A DNA stretch of 51,711 nucleotides. Origin: Opitutus sp. Lineage in GTDB: Bacteria > Verrucomicrobiota > Verrucomicrobiia > Opitutales > Opitutaceae. Positions 33,577-40,823 of this stretch are shown in pieces. The stretch covers positions 1-51,711 of the forward strand of contig PNJQ01000019.1 in NCBI GenBank assembly GCA_013821985.1, read 5' to 3'. How positions within the stretch are numbered: position 1 is the first letter of the stretch; the number at the start of each line of letters is the position of its first letter. The notes beneath the pieces were generated by a model, which saw only the letters and a list, made by a program, of their open reading frames with translations, was not told where the DNA came from and did not search any database. A program made the translations under genes and the position numbers.

Positions 33577-33984
33577 ATGCTGAAAAAACTCCTGCTCCTT
33601 TCGTCCGTCTTCGTGGCGACGGCGCTCTCATTCGCCGCCGATATCACCCAACTCTCAGCGGCCGACGCCGCGGCGCTCGTGCGCAAGGGCCAGGCCGTCC
33701 TCGTCGATGTCCGCGAACCGGCCGAGTGGAAGGAAACCGGCGTCGCCCAACCCGCGGTGCTGCTCGAGAAAAGCGACTTTGACGGCGCCAAGGCCGCATG
33801 GGCTCCCTTCCTCGCGAAGACACCGAAAGACAAGACGGTCATTCTCTATTGCCGCTCCGGAAAACGCGCGGGCGTGCTCGCCGAAGCGCTCGCCGCCCAA
33901 GGCTATCGCGTCGCGAACGCTGGCGGGATGAAGGATTGGACCGACGCGGGCCTGCCCGTGCGCCAGTTCGACGGCCACCCATGA
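33577..33984 (+). CDS. Exported rhodanese-like sulfurtransferase
   Basis: A 135-residue protein with a cleavable signal peptide (MLKKLLLLSSVFVATALSFAADI), placing it in the periplasm. Its rhodanese domain has SAADAAALVRKGQAVLVDVREPAEWKETG, active-site loop VILYCRSGKRAGVLAEAL (Cys in CRSGKR), and GGMKDWTDAGLPV. Its partner at 25614 is instead helix-anchored with loop CASGTRS. A secreted rhodanese implies sulfane-sulfur transfer outside the cytoplasm. Its stop overlaps the next start (ATGA). Confidence 0.93.
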   Translation: MLKKLLLLSSVFVATALSFAADITQLSAADAAALVRKGQAVLVDVREPAEWKETGVAQPAVLLEKSDFDGAKAAWAPFLAKTPKDKTVILYCRSGKRAGVLAEALAAQGYRVANAGGMKDWTDAGLPVRQFDGHP

Positions 33985-34205
33985 CGGACCCAGCGCCGCG
34001 CGTCCGGGAGCTCAGCGGCTCGTCTGCGCAACCGTGCGACGCGGCATGCGCGTTCGCGGCGCTTTTACGTGCCGAAGCATCCGCCGACGACTGGCTGTGG
34101 TGTTCCCACCCGGCCAGCGACACGCGGCTGGTCCGTCGCAGCAGCGAGTGCCCGCGCTTCCAGCCACGCGACGCCGCGGCGGGGCTGGCCCCCCGCGCCG
34201 GTTAG
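33981..34205 (+). CDS. Four-cysteine mini-protein (possible Zn or Fe-S site)
   Basis: A 74-residue protein whose start overlaps the rhodanese stop by 4 bases (ATGA), strong evidence of coupled translation. It has Cys in CDAACAFAALLRAE, then DDWLWCSHPASD and RSSECPRFQPRD. The layout C-x3-C, W-x-C-S-H-P, C-P-R-F looks like a small metal-binding or Fe-S module and is not a random reading frame. I recognise no named family. Its last 4 bases overlap the end of the convergent prmB. It is the last gene of the sulfur island. Confidence 0.68.
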   Translation: MTDPAPRVRELSGSSAQPCDAACAFAALLRAEASADDWLWCSHPASDTRLVRRSSECPRFQPRDAAAGLAPRAG

Positions 34206-35131
34206 CCGTTCCAGGATTTCAATCGCGCTGCCGGGATCAGGCAGACGCAATCTTCGCCATCCTGCGTGTGCAGCCAGTGCGGCTCGAGTTCGGGAAAGGA
34301 TTTTTCCAACGCGGGCCGGGCCTGCCCCACCTCCAAGGCCACGATGCCGCGGGGCTGCAACCGTTCGCGCGCCTGCCGCAGCAGCTTGCGGACGATGTCG
34401 AGTCCGTCGCGTCCGCCGTCGAGTGCCATCGCCGGCTCGCGCCGGAACTCGTCCGGCAGATCGCGCATCTCACGCGTTGGCACGTAAGGCGGGTTGGAAA
34501 GAATGAGATCGTAGCGCGCGGGTTTCACCGCATCGAACACGTCCGAGCGGTGCAGCGTGACGCGATCGCCCAGGCCATGCTGCGCCAGGTTGAAGCGCGC
34601 CACGGCCGCGGCGGCCGGTGAGAGTTCGATCGCATCGACTTTCGCCGTGGGAAACTGGTGCGCCAGCAGCACCGCGAGACAGCCGGAGCCCGTGCATACA
34701 TCGACGACGCGCTTCACCCCGCGTGCCGGTGCCGAGCGCGAGGCGCAGCCGGGCGACCGCACCGTGTCTTCCAGCAATTCCGCAATCTCCGGGAGCAGCT
34801 CCACGAAATACGACCGCGGGATAATGACGCGTTCATCGACGTAGAATTTGTGTCCGCCCAAGAATGCCTCGCGCGTCAGGTAGGCGGCGGGCACGCGCTC
34901 GTCCAGGCGGCGGCGGAAAATCTCGGCGACGCGTGCCGCCTGCTCGGACGTCACTTTGCGCCGCAGCACACTGCGCGGACTTTCGAGCGGAAGCTCCAAG
35001 GTGCGCAGCAGCAAATACAGCGCCTCGTCGTGCGCGTTGTCCGCCACCTGGCCGAGCGAAACCTTTTTTCGCGCGTAAGCGCGCACGGCCCAGTCCAGCC
35101 ACCCCGCGATCGTCTGCGGCCGCGCGGGCAT
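34202..35131 (-). CDS. prmB: L3 glutamine methyltransferase (PrmB-type)
   Basis: A 309-residue SAM methyltransferase of the HemK family. The N-terminal region AAYLTREAFLGGHKFYVDERVIIPRSYFVELLPEIAELL is distinctive of PrmB rather than PrmC; motif I is VVDVCTGSGCLAVLLAHQFP and the catalytic NPPY is in LILSNPPYVPTREM. PrmB methylates a Gln of ribosomal protein L3. The length equals that of the E. coli enzyme. The ATG overlaps the stop of the upstream rhomboid-like gene (TGATG), so the two are coupled. ATG 35131 was chosen; a longer reading runs through the neighbour's coding sequence. Confidence 0.93.
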   Translation of the reverse strand: MPARPQTIAGWLDWAVRAYARKKVSLGQVADNAHDEALYLLLRTLELPLESPRSVLRRKVTSEQAARVAEIFRRRLDERVPAAYLTREAFLGGHKFYVDERVIIPRSYFVELLPEIAELLEDTVRSPGCASRSAPARGVKRVVDVCTGSGCLAVLLAHQFPTAKVDAIELSPAAAAVARFNLAQHGLGDRVTLHRSDVFDAVKPARYDLILSNPPYVPTREMRDLPDEFRREPAMALDGGRDGLDIVRKLLRQARERLQPRGIVALEVGQARPALEKSFPELEPHWLHTQDGEDCVCLIPAARLKSWNG

Positions 35132-35937
35132 CACTCGGATTTTTTCGCGCCGCCCCGGTGCTCCGAGCAGTAGCACTTGTCGTCGTCGGCGTAGCGGAAG
35201 TCCTCCAGCGGATGCGAGATCTCGGTCTTGCCGCAGACGACGCAACGGTGCAGCGGCTCGCGCTCGGCCGAGCGCGCAGCGGTGGTGCGCGCCTTGTGTT
35301 CCATGCGCCGGCGCCCACTGCGGATGCTCTGGATGATGTCACCGCCGAAAAAGAGCAGGAAGTTCCCGACCGAAGCCAGGACGGCGAGCTTCGTCGGCCA
35401 GCCCCCGGCAAAGAAACGATACGCATAGCCGAGCCAGGCGAGCAGGGCCAGCCACTTGATCTTCAGCGGCAGAATGAAAAAAATCAGCAGCTCGAAATCC
35501 GGATTCAGGAACGCGAAGGCGAGGAACACCGTGCCGGCGAGATAGGCGTTCGAGGCGACACTCAGCGGGAAAAGAAACGCCACCGCCACCGTCAGCAGCC
35601 AGCCGACGAACAAAAACAGGTTGTAGCGAAATGCGCCCCAGTGGCTCTCGAGCGCGCTGCCCATCATCCAAAACATATACCAGCCGAACGCGAGGAACAC
35701 GGCGCCGGTCATCGACAGCTGGCCGGGATTCACCGGCGGCACGAACAGGAAGGTGACCACGCGCCAGATCTGACCCCTGATCACGTCCGCGGGCAGCAGG
35801 TCGATCAGGGTGAGGATCTCCGGCCGGCCGAACAGCGCCAGGGCGAGCACCATCACCTGACCGGCAACGAAGTAGAGCGACAGGTTGGGAATGGCGAACC
35901 GACCGAAACGGCGTTCGAGCCCGTTGAGAAAATCCAT
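35131..35937 (-). CDS. Rhomboid-like polytopic membrane protein with C-terminal zinc-ribbon-like tail
   Basis: A 268-residue protein. Six or so helices resemble the rhomboid fold (LIDLLPADVIRGQIWRVVTFLFVPP, FWMMGSALESHWGAFRYNLFLFVGWL, ASNAYLAGTVFLAFAFLNPDFEL). The family's catalytic GxSG is not visible: the region reads LAGTVFLAF. After ~215 residues the cytosolic tail has HRCVVCGKTEISHPLEDFRYADDDKCYCSEHRG, a C-x2-C...C-x-C-x2-H layout that should bind zinc. It is likely an inactive rhomboid of unknown role, translationally coupled to prmB. Confidence 0.78.
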   Translation of the reverse strand: MDFLNGLERRFGRFAIPNLSLYFVAGQVMVLALALFGRPEILTLIDLLPADVIRGQIWRVVTFLFVPPVNPGQLSMTGAVFLAFGWYMFWMMGSALESHWGAFRYNLFLFVGWLLTVAVAFLFPLSVASNAYLAGTVFLAFAFLNPDFELLIFFILPLKIKWLALLAWLGYAYRFFAGGWPTKLAVLASVGNFLLFFGGDIIQSIRSGRRRMEHKARTTAARSAEREPLHRCVVCGKTEISHPLEDFRYADDDKCYCSEHRGGAKKSE

Positions 35938-36277
35938 GCGAAGGACTTGGCAGCCCGTCCGCCAGCCTGCAAGCGCCGAGGCAATTCATGGAAACGCGCC
36001 GCATGCCTCCACTCCGCGTCCGCGTCAGACGCCGCCTGGGTGTAACTGGCGCGGTGGCGCGCAACTCTTGTGGGCGCCGCGGGTTTCCTGATCGAAGCCC
36101 CGCATGGCGCGCGAGCGCGCCACCGACCGGCGGGAGCGGAGATCCCGCGCGCAGCCTTCTCCTACCGCGTTTTCATCCATGGTTGAGCCGGGGTCGGTGA
36201 CCCCGGGAGGACCCGCGCCAAGCGAAGAGACGCCGACCGGGCTCAGCGAGCCAGGCCACAGAAAAACGGCCTGCGCT
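35938..36277. other. 340-base gap with several palindromes
   Basis: No gene was supported. TGGCGCGC-ga-GCGCGCCA is at about 36103-36120, CCGGGGTC-ggt-GACCCCGG at 36188-36206, and a GCTCAGCGAGC motif near 36241. The 36186-36204 segment matches DNA embedded in the RND permease gene. Confidence 0.55.
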
Positions 36278-37156
36278 CTAGCGCTTCGCCGCCGCCTCTT
36301 TTCCCGCCTCCTTCGCGGTGATCGAGTCGAGCACCTGCTGCTTTTCGGCGGTGAGCTGAAGATCCGTGACCTGATCGAGCACGGCGCGCGCGTCCACCAC
36401 GCGGCCGAGTTGCACGAGGACGTTCGCCTGATGCAGCTTTACGAGCTGCCGCGTCGCCGCGGTGCCGGCGCGCTGCTCGAGCGTCTGCCACACCCCAAGC
36501 GCGTCCTGCCAGCGTGGCGGATCGAGTTCGTAGTAGGCCTTCGCGTGTTGATAGGCATAGGAAAAATCGCCCGCGGCCAGATCGGCGGCCCGCTGGAACG
36601 CATCGAGCATCGCCTTCTCCAGTGCCACGCGGTTCCACTCGCCGCTGCGGATAAATTCTTCGCGGCCTTCCAGCAGCAGCTTCGCGAAGTGCAAATGATA
36701 CAACGGCTCCTTCGGCTCGAGATCGATGGCGGAAATCAGATACGGCAGCGCGTCGAGCGGCTTGCCGTCCTCGGCGAGGTGCTTCGCGAGCTGGTTTTTC
36801 ACGAGCGCAAGGTTCGGATCGAGTTTGTTCGCCTTCAGCAGCATCGCGACCGCCTCCTTGTTCATGTCGATCTTCCCGAGAAACACGCCGTAGGCGGCAT
36901 AGGCCGCCGCAAAATCCGGGTTTTTCTGGATGAAGATATCGTAGCTGGCCGCGATGTTCTTCGCGTCGGCCGCGAAGCGCGCGTCGTCGAGCTGTTCGCC
37001 CTCCGCCTCGGCGCGCGCGAAGAGCTGTTTCTGGCGCTCGACGATTTCGCGAAGGGATTTTTCCGCGAGCGTCTCGGCGCCGAACGCGCTCAGCGCCAGC
37101 ACCGGCAGGAAGGTAAGGAGGAACAGGATACGAAGGGCCACGCGGCAGTTGGACAC
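36278..37156 (-). CDS. Exported TPR-repeat protein
   Basis: About 292 residues. A signal peptide (VALRILFLLTFLPVLALSAFG) precedes an all-helical protein with TPR-like pairs: YDIFIQKNPDFAAAYAAYGVFLGKIDMNKEAVAMLLKANKLDPNLALVKNQLAKHLAEDGKPLDALPYLISAIDLEPKEPLYHLHFAKLLLEG, then further repeats to the end. TPRs mediate protein contacts; the partner is unknown. No ATG precedes the signal peptide at a sensible distance; GTG at 37156 or 37141 is the likeliest start and is uncertain. It is divergent from the radical SAM gene. Confidence 0.75.
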   Translation of the reverse strand: MSNCRVALRILFLLTFLPVLALSAFGAETLAEKSLREIVERQKQLFARAEAEGEQLDDARFAADAKNIAASYDIFIQKNPDFAAAYAAYGVFLGKIDMNKEAVAMLLKANKLDPNLALVKNQLAKHLAEDGKPLDALPYLISAIDLEPKEPLYHLHFAKLLLEGREEFIRSGEWNRVALEKAMLDAFQRAADLAAGDFSYAYQHAKAYYELDPPRWQDALGVWQTLEQRAGTAATRQLVKLHQANVLVQLGRVVDARAVLDQVTDLQLTAEKQQVLDSITAKEAGKEAAAKR

Positions 37157-37360
37157 GATTGGGAGCGTTTCGTTCAATGCTGCGTCCCCTCCGCGCACGA
37201 GGGCGAACTCAAATAAGCCACGCCTCGCCGCCCGTAAAGTCACCCCTTGGGCGGACTTTGCCGGGAGTGGCGTTCCCTCGGACGACGGCGTGCTTCCTTT
37301 TTCGCGCGTCCGCGGACGAGTTCGCACTGGCGCCGCGCTCGTTCTGCATAACGTCATCGC

Positions 37361-38452
37361 ATGTCCGCCGCGCCGCACGATCCGACCGCTCCGCTACACG
37401 GTCGCGGCGCGCGCACGAATCCCGCGAACCGCTTCGAACGCATCGCTGTCGAGCCGGATGCGGACTTCGCGGAATTCGACGAGCACGGGGTGCCGATGGA
37501 GCGCGCGCAACCGCGCACGCAATTTTTCGACGATGCCTCGGAGTCGTTGCTCGCGCCGAATGATTCCCCGGACGTCGGCGCCCGCTGGGGCCTCAATCCC
37601 TACCGCGGCTGCGAACACGGCTGCGCCTATTGCTTCGCCCGACCATTCCACGATTACCTCGGCTTTAGCAGCGGACTCGATTTCGAAACCAAAATCATGG
37701 TGAAGCGCCGCGCGCCGGAACTGCTGCGTCACGAACTTTCCCGCCGCCGCTGGCAGCCCGAGACCGTGATGATCAGCGGCGTGACCGACTGCTACCAGCC
37801 GGCCGAGCGACGCTTCAAGCTTACGCGCGCGTGCCTCGAGGTGTTCGCGGAGTTCCGCAATCCCGTCGGCGTGATCACGAAAAATTTCCTCATCACGCGC
37901 GACCTCGATCTGTTCGCCGAGCTGGCGCGCTGGAATTGCGCGATGGTCACGCTGAGCATCACGACGCTCGACGCGGCGGTGGCCGGAAAACTCGAGCCGC
38001 GCGCCTCGCGGCCAGAGCACCGGTTGCGGGCAATCAAGCTTCTCGCCGACGCCGGCGTGCCGGTCGCGGTGAACGTCGCGCCCGTCATCCCGGGTCTGAC
38101 GGATCACGAGTTGCCATCGATCCTCGAAGCCGCGCGCGACGCCGGGGCGAAACGCGCCACCTACATCGCGCTGCGCCTGCCGCACACGGTGAAGGATGTG
38201 TTCATCGAGTGGCTCGAGGCGCATGAACCGGGCAAAAAGGAACGTGTGCTCAGCCGGGTGCGCGAGATGCGCGGCGGTCAGCTCTACGACGCGCGCTTCG
38301 GCGTGCGAGGCCGCGGCGAAGGCATTTTTGCCGACCACCTGCATCAGCTCTTCGAAGTCACGGCGCGCCGCCTCGGCCTTAACCGCGAGGAATTCCCTCT
38401 CTCCACCACGCACTTCCGCCCGCCGGGCGGCGTGCAGCTGGAGCTGCTCTGA
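37361..38452 (+). CDS. PA0069-family radical SAM protein
   Basis: A 363-residue protein with a radical-SAM cluster site C-x3-C-x2-C in YRGCEHGCAYCFARPFHDYLG near residue 85. QFFDDASESLLAPNDSPDVGARWGLNPYRGC upstream, VMISGVTDCYQPAERRFKLTRACLEVF and GVITKNFLITRDLDLF downstream are family landmarks. The group is related to spore photoproduct lyase by sequence but its substrate is unknown. The C-terminal QLFEVTARRLGLNREEFPLSTTHFRPPGG is also conserved in the group. It is divergent from the TPR gene and followed 71 bases later by the YqeY gene. Confidence 0.92.
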   Translation: MSAAPHDPTAPLHGRGARTNPANRFERIAVEPDADFAEFDEHGVPMERAQPRTQFFDDASESLLAPNDSPDVGARWGLNPYRGCEHGCAYCFARPFHDYLGFSSGLDFETKIMVKRRAPELLRHELSRRRWQPETVMISGVTDCYQPAERRFKLTRACLEVFAEFRNPVGVITKNFLITRDLDLFAELARWNCAMVTLSITTLDAAVAGKLEPRASRPEHRLRAIKLLADAGVPVAVNVAPVIPGLTDHELPSILEAARDAGAKRATYIALRLPHTVKDVFIEWLEAHEPGKKERVLSRVREMRGGQLYDARFGVRGRGEGIFADHLHQLFEVTARRLGLNREEFPLSTTHFRPPGGVQLELL

Positions 38453-38523
38453 GCCACGCGGCCGGTGCGCCAGCCCTGTTACTCCGTTCTTTCGCTTTCC
38501 GCCGGGTTCGCCATGTTGCACGC

Positions 38524-38973
38524 ATGGCCAACGTTTACGAAACCCTCCGCGCCGATATCATCACTTCGATGAAAGCCCGCGATTCCGCCCGCGCGCTCGC
38601 GCTCCGCACCATGGACGCCGCCATCCAGCGCGCCGCGATGGACGCCAACAAGCCGATCGACGACGCCCTCGCCCTCGCGACGGTCCGCAAGGCAGTGAAA
38701 AACCTCTCCGACGCGCGCGCTGAATTCGAAAAGGGCGGCCGTGCCGATCTCGTCGCCGCGAACACGGCGGAAATCGCCATTCTTGAAAAATATCTGCCGG
38801 CCGGACTCGACCCCGCGAAACTCGACGCGCTGATCACCGAGGTGATCGCAGCTACGGGCGCCACTGCGAAGAAAGAAATGGGCAAGGTCATCGGCGCGCT
38901 CAAGCAGCGCCCCGAGGCCGCGCTGATCGACTTCGGCGCCGCGAGCAAGTTGATCCAAGCCAAGCTGCCGTAA
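38524..38973 (+). CDS. GatB/YqeY domain protein
   Basis: A 149-residue stand-alone YqeY protein: ADIITSMKARDSARALALRTMDAAIQRAA, then VRKAVKNLSDARAEFEKGGRADLVAANTAEIAILEKYLPAGLDPAKLDALI and ATAKKEMGKVIGALKQRPEAALIDFGAASKLIQAKL. The domain is the tRNA-binding tail of GatB and GatE; free forms probably assist amidotransferase or tRNA handling, but this is not established. ATG 38524 gives the usual family length. Confidence 0.94.
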   Translation: MANVYETLRADIITSMKARDSARALALRTMDAAIQRAAMDANKPIDDALALATVRKAVKNLSDARAEFEKGGRADLVAANTAEIAILEKYLPAGLDPAKLDALITEVIAATGATAKKEMGKVIGALKQRPEAALIDFGAASKLIQAKLP

Positions 38974-39001
38974 CGCGGTCCACCGACCGAATTTGCAGGT
39001 G

Positions 39002-39025
39002 GTCAGGCAGGTACTTCTGCCTGAC
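39002..39025. repeat. Perfect hairpin downstream of yqeY
   Basis: GTCAGGCAG (39002-39010), loop GTACTT, CTGCCTGAC (39017-39025). The 9-bp stem lacks a T tract, so it looks more like one of the window's palindromic elements than a terminator. The rest of the 220-base gap (38974-39193) shows no gene. Confidence 0.75.
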
Positions 39026-39193
39026 ACGAACGCGGCGCCGCATCTGTCCGCGGCCGCGCGCTGCGGAAATCTGATTTCGCACGAAGCATCTCGTCTGCAG
39101 GGCGCGGGGCACGCGACGCGAGCAGAAATGTCTTCCGCGTTCCGATTGACTCCGTCTGCGCGAACCCGTTGCGGGCGGCGGTGTCTCCTGGCC

Positions 39194-39847
39194 ATGCGGC
39201 GCGCGTTCCTGCTTTCTCCCGCCCACGTCGGCGGCGTGCGCGCGAAACTGTTAATGAATCCCCGCGCGCCATTCGCGCTGGCGCGCGACTTTCAGCGCGA
39301 CGGCCTGCCTCTCGCCGATGTGTTCACTTTCGCGAGCGGGCTGTATTTTCGCGGCAAGATCGCCTACGCCCGCCGCTTCGCGGACGTGGCAAATGGCGAC
39401 ATCGTGCGCGTCATCACGTCCAACGCCGGACTCGCATCACCGGAACTGCACTTATGGCCCGCCGACCTGCGGGCGTTCGGCGCAACCGACATCGATCCGG
39501 CAGATGAAAAGTTTCGCGGGCCACTTGAGCGCGATGCGCGTGCGCTGGCGGCGGCAGTCCCAACCGACGGCCAAGCGATCCTGCTCGGCAGCATCGCGAC
39601 GGCGAAGTATCGCGACGTGTTGCTGGCTGCGTTCGGGACGCGGCTGTGGTTTCCCGCGGAATTCGTCGGCCGCGGCGACATGAGCCGCGGCGCACTGTTG
39701 CTCCGGGCGGCGGAGGCCGGTCGGGAACTCACGTATCTCCCGGTCGCCGGTGCCGTTTGGAGTGGCCGGCGCGCTCGCGGCTGGCGCGAGACGCTCGGTG
39801 CCACGCCGCTCAGGGCTTCGCCGACGGGGCGTCGGAAGGGGTCTTGA
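39194..39847 (+). CDS. Uncharacterised protein, DUF-like, conserved-looking
   Basis: A 217-residue soluble protein with no signal peptide or membrane helix: MRRAFLLSPAHVGGVRAKLLMNPRAPFALARDFQRDGLPLADVFTFASGLYFRGKIAYARRFA, then AILLGSIATAKYRDVLLAAFGTRLWFPAEFVGRGDMSRGALLLRAA. The order and lack of low complexity indicate a real gene; I cannot name the family with certainty. ATG 39194 precedes this block; an upstream reading from 38993 looks non-coding. The last 38 bases overlap the 3' end of the convergent response-regulator gene, which is unusual for two real genes. Confidence 0.72.
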   Translation: MRRAFLLSPAHVGGVRAKLLMNPRAPFALARDFQRDGLPLADVFTFASGLYFRGKIAYARRFADVANGDIVRVITSNAGLASPELHLWPADLRAFGATDIDPADEKFRGPLERDARALAAAVPTDGQAILLGSIATAKYRDVLLAAFGTRLWFPAEFVGRGDMSRGALLLRAAEAGRELTYLPVAGAVWSGRRARGWRETLGATPLRASPTGRRKGS

Positions 39848-40286
39848 CCGGCGGCGGCAGGTTGGACTGCAACCAGTAGCGAACGATGAGCGCGGCGACT
39901 TCCTTCTGCTCTTCGAGCCGGCTTGGCTTTACGAGAAACGAGTTCGCGCCGATTTCGTAGGCCTGGATGACATCGGAATCGAGCGACGAGGACGTGAAGA
40001 CGACCACGATGAGTTTGCGCAGCTTCGCGTCCGCGCGGATCTGGCGCAGCACGTCGAGTCCGGAGACGTAGGGCACCTTGAGATCGAGGAGGATGAGCGC
40101 CGGCAACGGATGTTGCGCGCGATCCTCGAAGCCGTTGCGGCCATGCAGGTAGTCGAGCGCCTGCCGGCCGTCGGCGGCAATGTGCAGCTGGACGTTCGCG
40201 CCGGCGCTCTGGAGCGCGCGACGCAGGAAGAAAACGTCATTCTCGTCGTCCTCAACCAACAGCAGGTGCGGGGGCGTTGAAGTCAT
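39810..40286 (-). CDS. Stand-alone CheY-like response regulator (Rcp1-type)
   Basis: A 158-residue receiver-only protein: acidic pocket LLLVEDDENDVFFLRRAL, phosphoacceptor Asp in ALILLDLKVPYVSGLDVL (near residue 69), Thr/Ser in VVVFTSSSLDSDV, and Lys in SFLVKPSRLEE. The D-E-N-D start and long alpha2-beta3 insertion (YLHGRNGFEDRAQHPLP) are typical of Rcp1/phytochrome-type receivers. No histidine kinase is nearby, so its partner is elsewhere. The C-terminal ~12 residues are Pro-rich and overlap the convergent gene. Confidence 0.92.
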   Translation of the reverse strand: MTSTPPHLLLVEDDENDVFFLRRALQSAGANVQLHIAADGRQALDYLHGRNGFEDRAQHPLPALILLDLKVPYVSGLDVLRQIRADAKLRKLIVVVFTSSSLDSDVIQAYEIGANSFLVKPSRLEEQKEVAALIVRYWLQSNLPPPVKTPSDAPSAKP

Positions 40287-40652
40287 GCTGGGGGCGGACC
40301 GGAAAGATTCATGTTTTGCCCCCGGATTCCCAGCCTAGAATGCACGCCGCTCGTCGCTCTAGCGCACAATTTACGCATCGGCTGGGCGGTCGCTGACGGG
40401 AGATTGGCCATGGCGATTGCGCCCGGCACTCGCTGTGGCCGCATGCGCGAACCAGTGCCCGGCCGGGGGCTCCGCCAATTCATCTTCCTTGCGCCGAACG
40501 TCAAGCACCGCACCGCACCGAACTCCCCCGAAAATGCATCCGGCCCTCTCCGGGCAAGCCTGCCCCCAATGACCAACTCGCGCGTTCCGTGTCATGCGGG
40601 AAAATTGGCTTGCGACTGCGGCGGCCGCGGCGGACTTTCCCGCCGTTCGCCT
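40287..40652. other. Region between response regulator and his leader
   Basis: No gene supported in 366 bases. GCGGGAAA (40596-40603) and TTTCCCGC (40636-40643) form an 8-bp stem with a 32-base GC-rich loop just before the leader peptide and may be part of the his leader RNA. The promoter of the his operon must lie here but no clear -35/-10 pair was seen. Confidence 0.45.
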
Positions 40653-40688
40653 GTGAATCGCAACCACCACCATCACCACCTCCTCTAG
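40653..40688 (+). CDS. Histidine-operon leader peptide (HisL-like)
   Basis: GTG AAT CGC AAC, then CAC CAC CAT CAC CAC, CTC CTC TAG gives MNRNHHHHHLL. Five consecutive His codons 136 bases before hisG, followed by a hairpin and T-rich terminator, match the arrangement of E. coli hisL, whose leader has seven His codons. No good Shine-Dalgarno precedes the GTG; an in-frame ATG at 40569 would give a longer peptide with the same His run. Function rests on position and codon run rather than on homology. Confidence 0.72.
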   Translation: MNRNHHHHHLL

Positions 40689-40777
40689 CCTTCCCGCCCG
40701 GGAAGGCAGTGCCTTCTCGCGGTGATGAATCCAATTTTCTGAACCCCGGCTGGCACGTCCCGCCGGGGTTTTTCTTT
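40688..40777 (+). promoter_or_regulatory. Attenuator RNA of the his operon with alternative hairpins and terminator
   Basis: GCCTTCCC-gccc-GGGAAGGC (40688-40707) begins at the last base of the leader stop. GAAGG-cagtg-CCTTC (40702-40716) shares bases with it, so the two are mutually exclusive. GGTGATG (40721-40727) is complementary to CATCACC (40671-40677) inside the His codons. The terminator is AACCCCGGC (40742-40750) with GCCGGGGTT (40762-40770), then TTTCTTT. Ribosome stalling at His codons would block the codon-run pairing; how this feeds into the terminator is not worked out. Confidence 0.7.
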
Positions 40778-40823
40778 GTCCGATTTCGCCGTCTTCATTC
40801 CCAAGTTCCCTCTCTTCGCCACC

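Noticed and set aside
40569-40688. Longer his leader peptide from ATG 40569
   Set aside because: It keeps the same His run but adds unlikely sequence; the short GTG form better fits known leaders. Not fully excluded.
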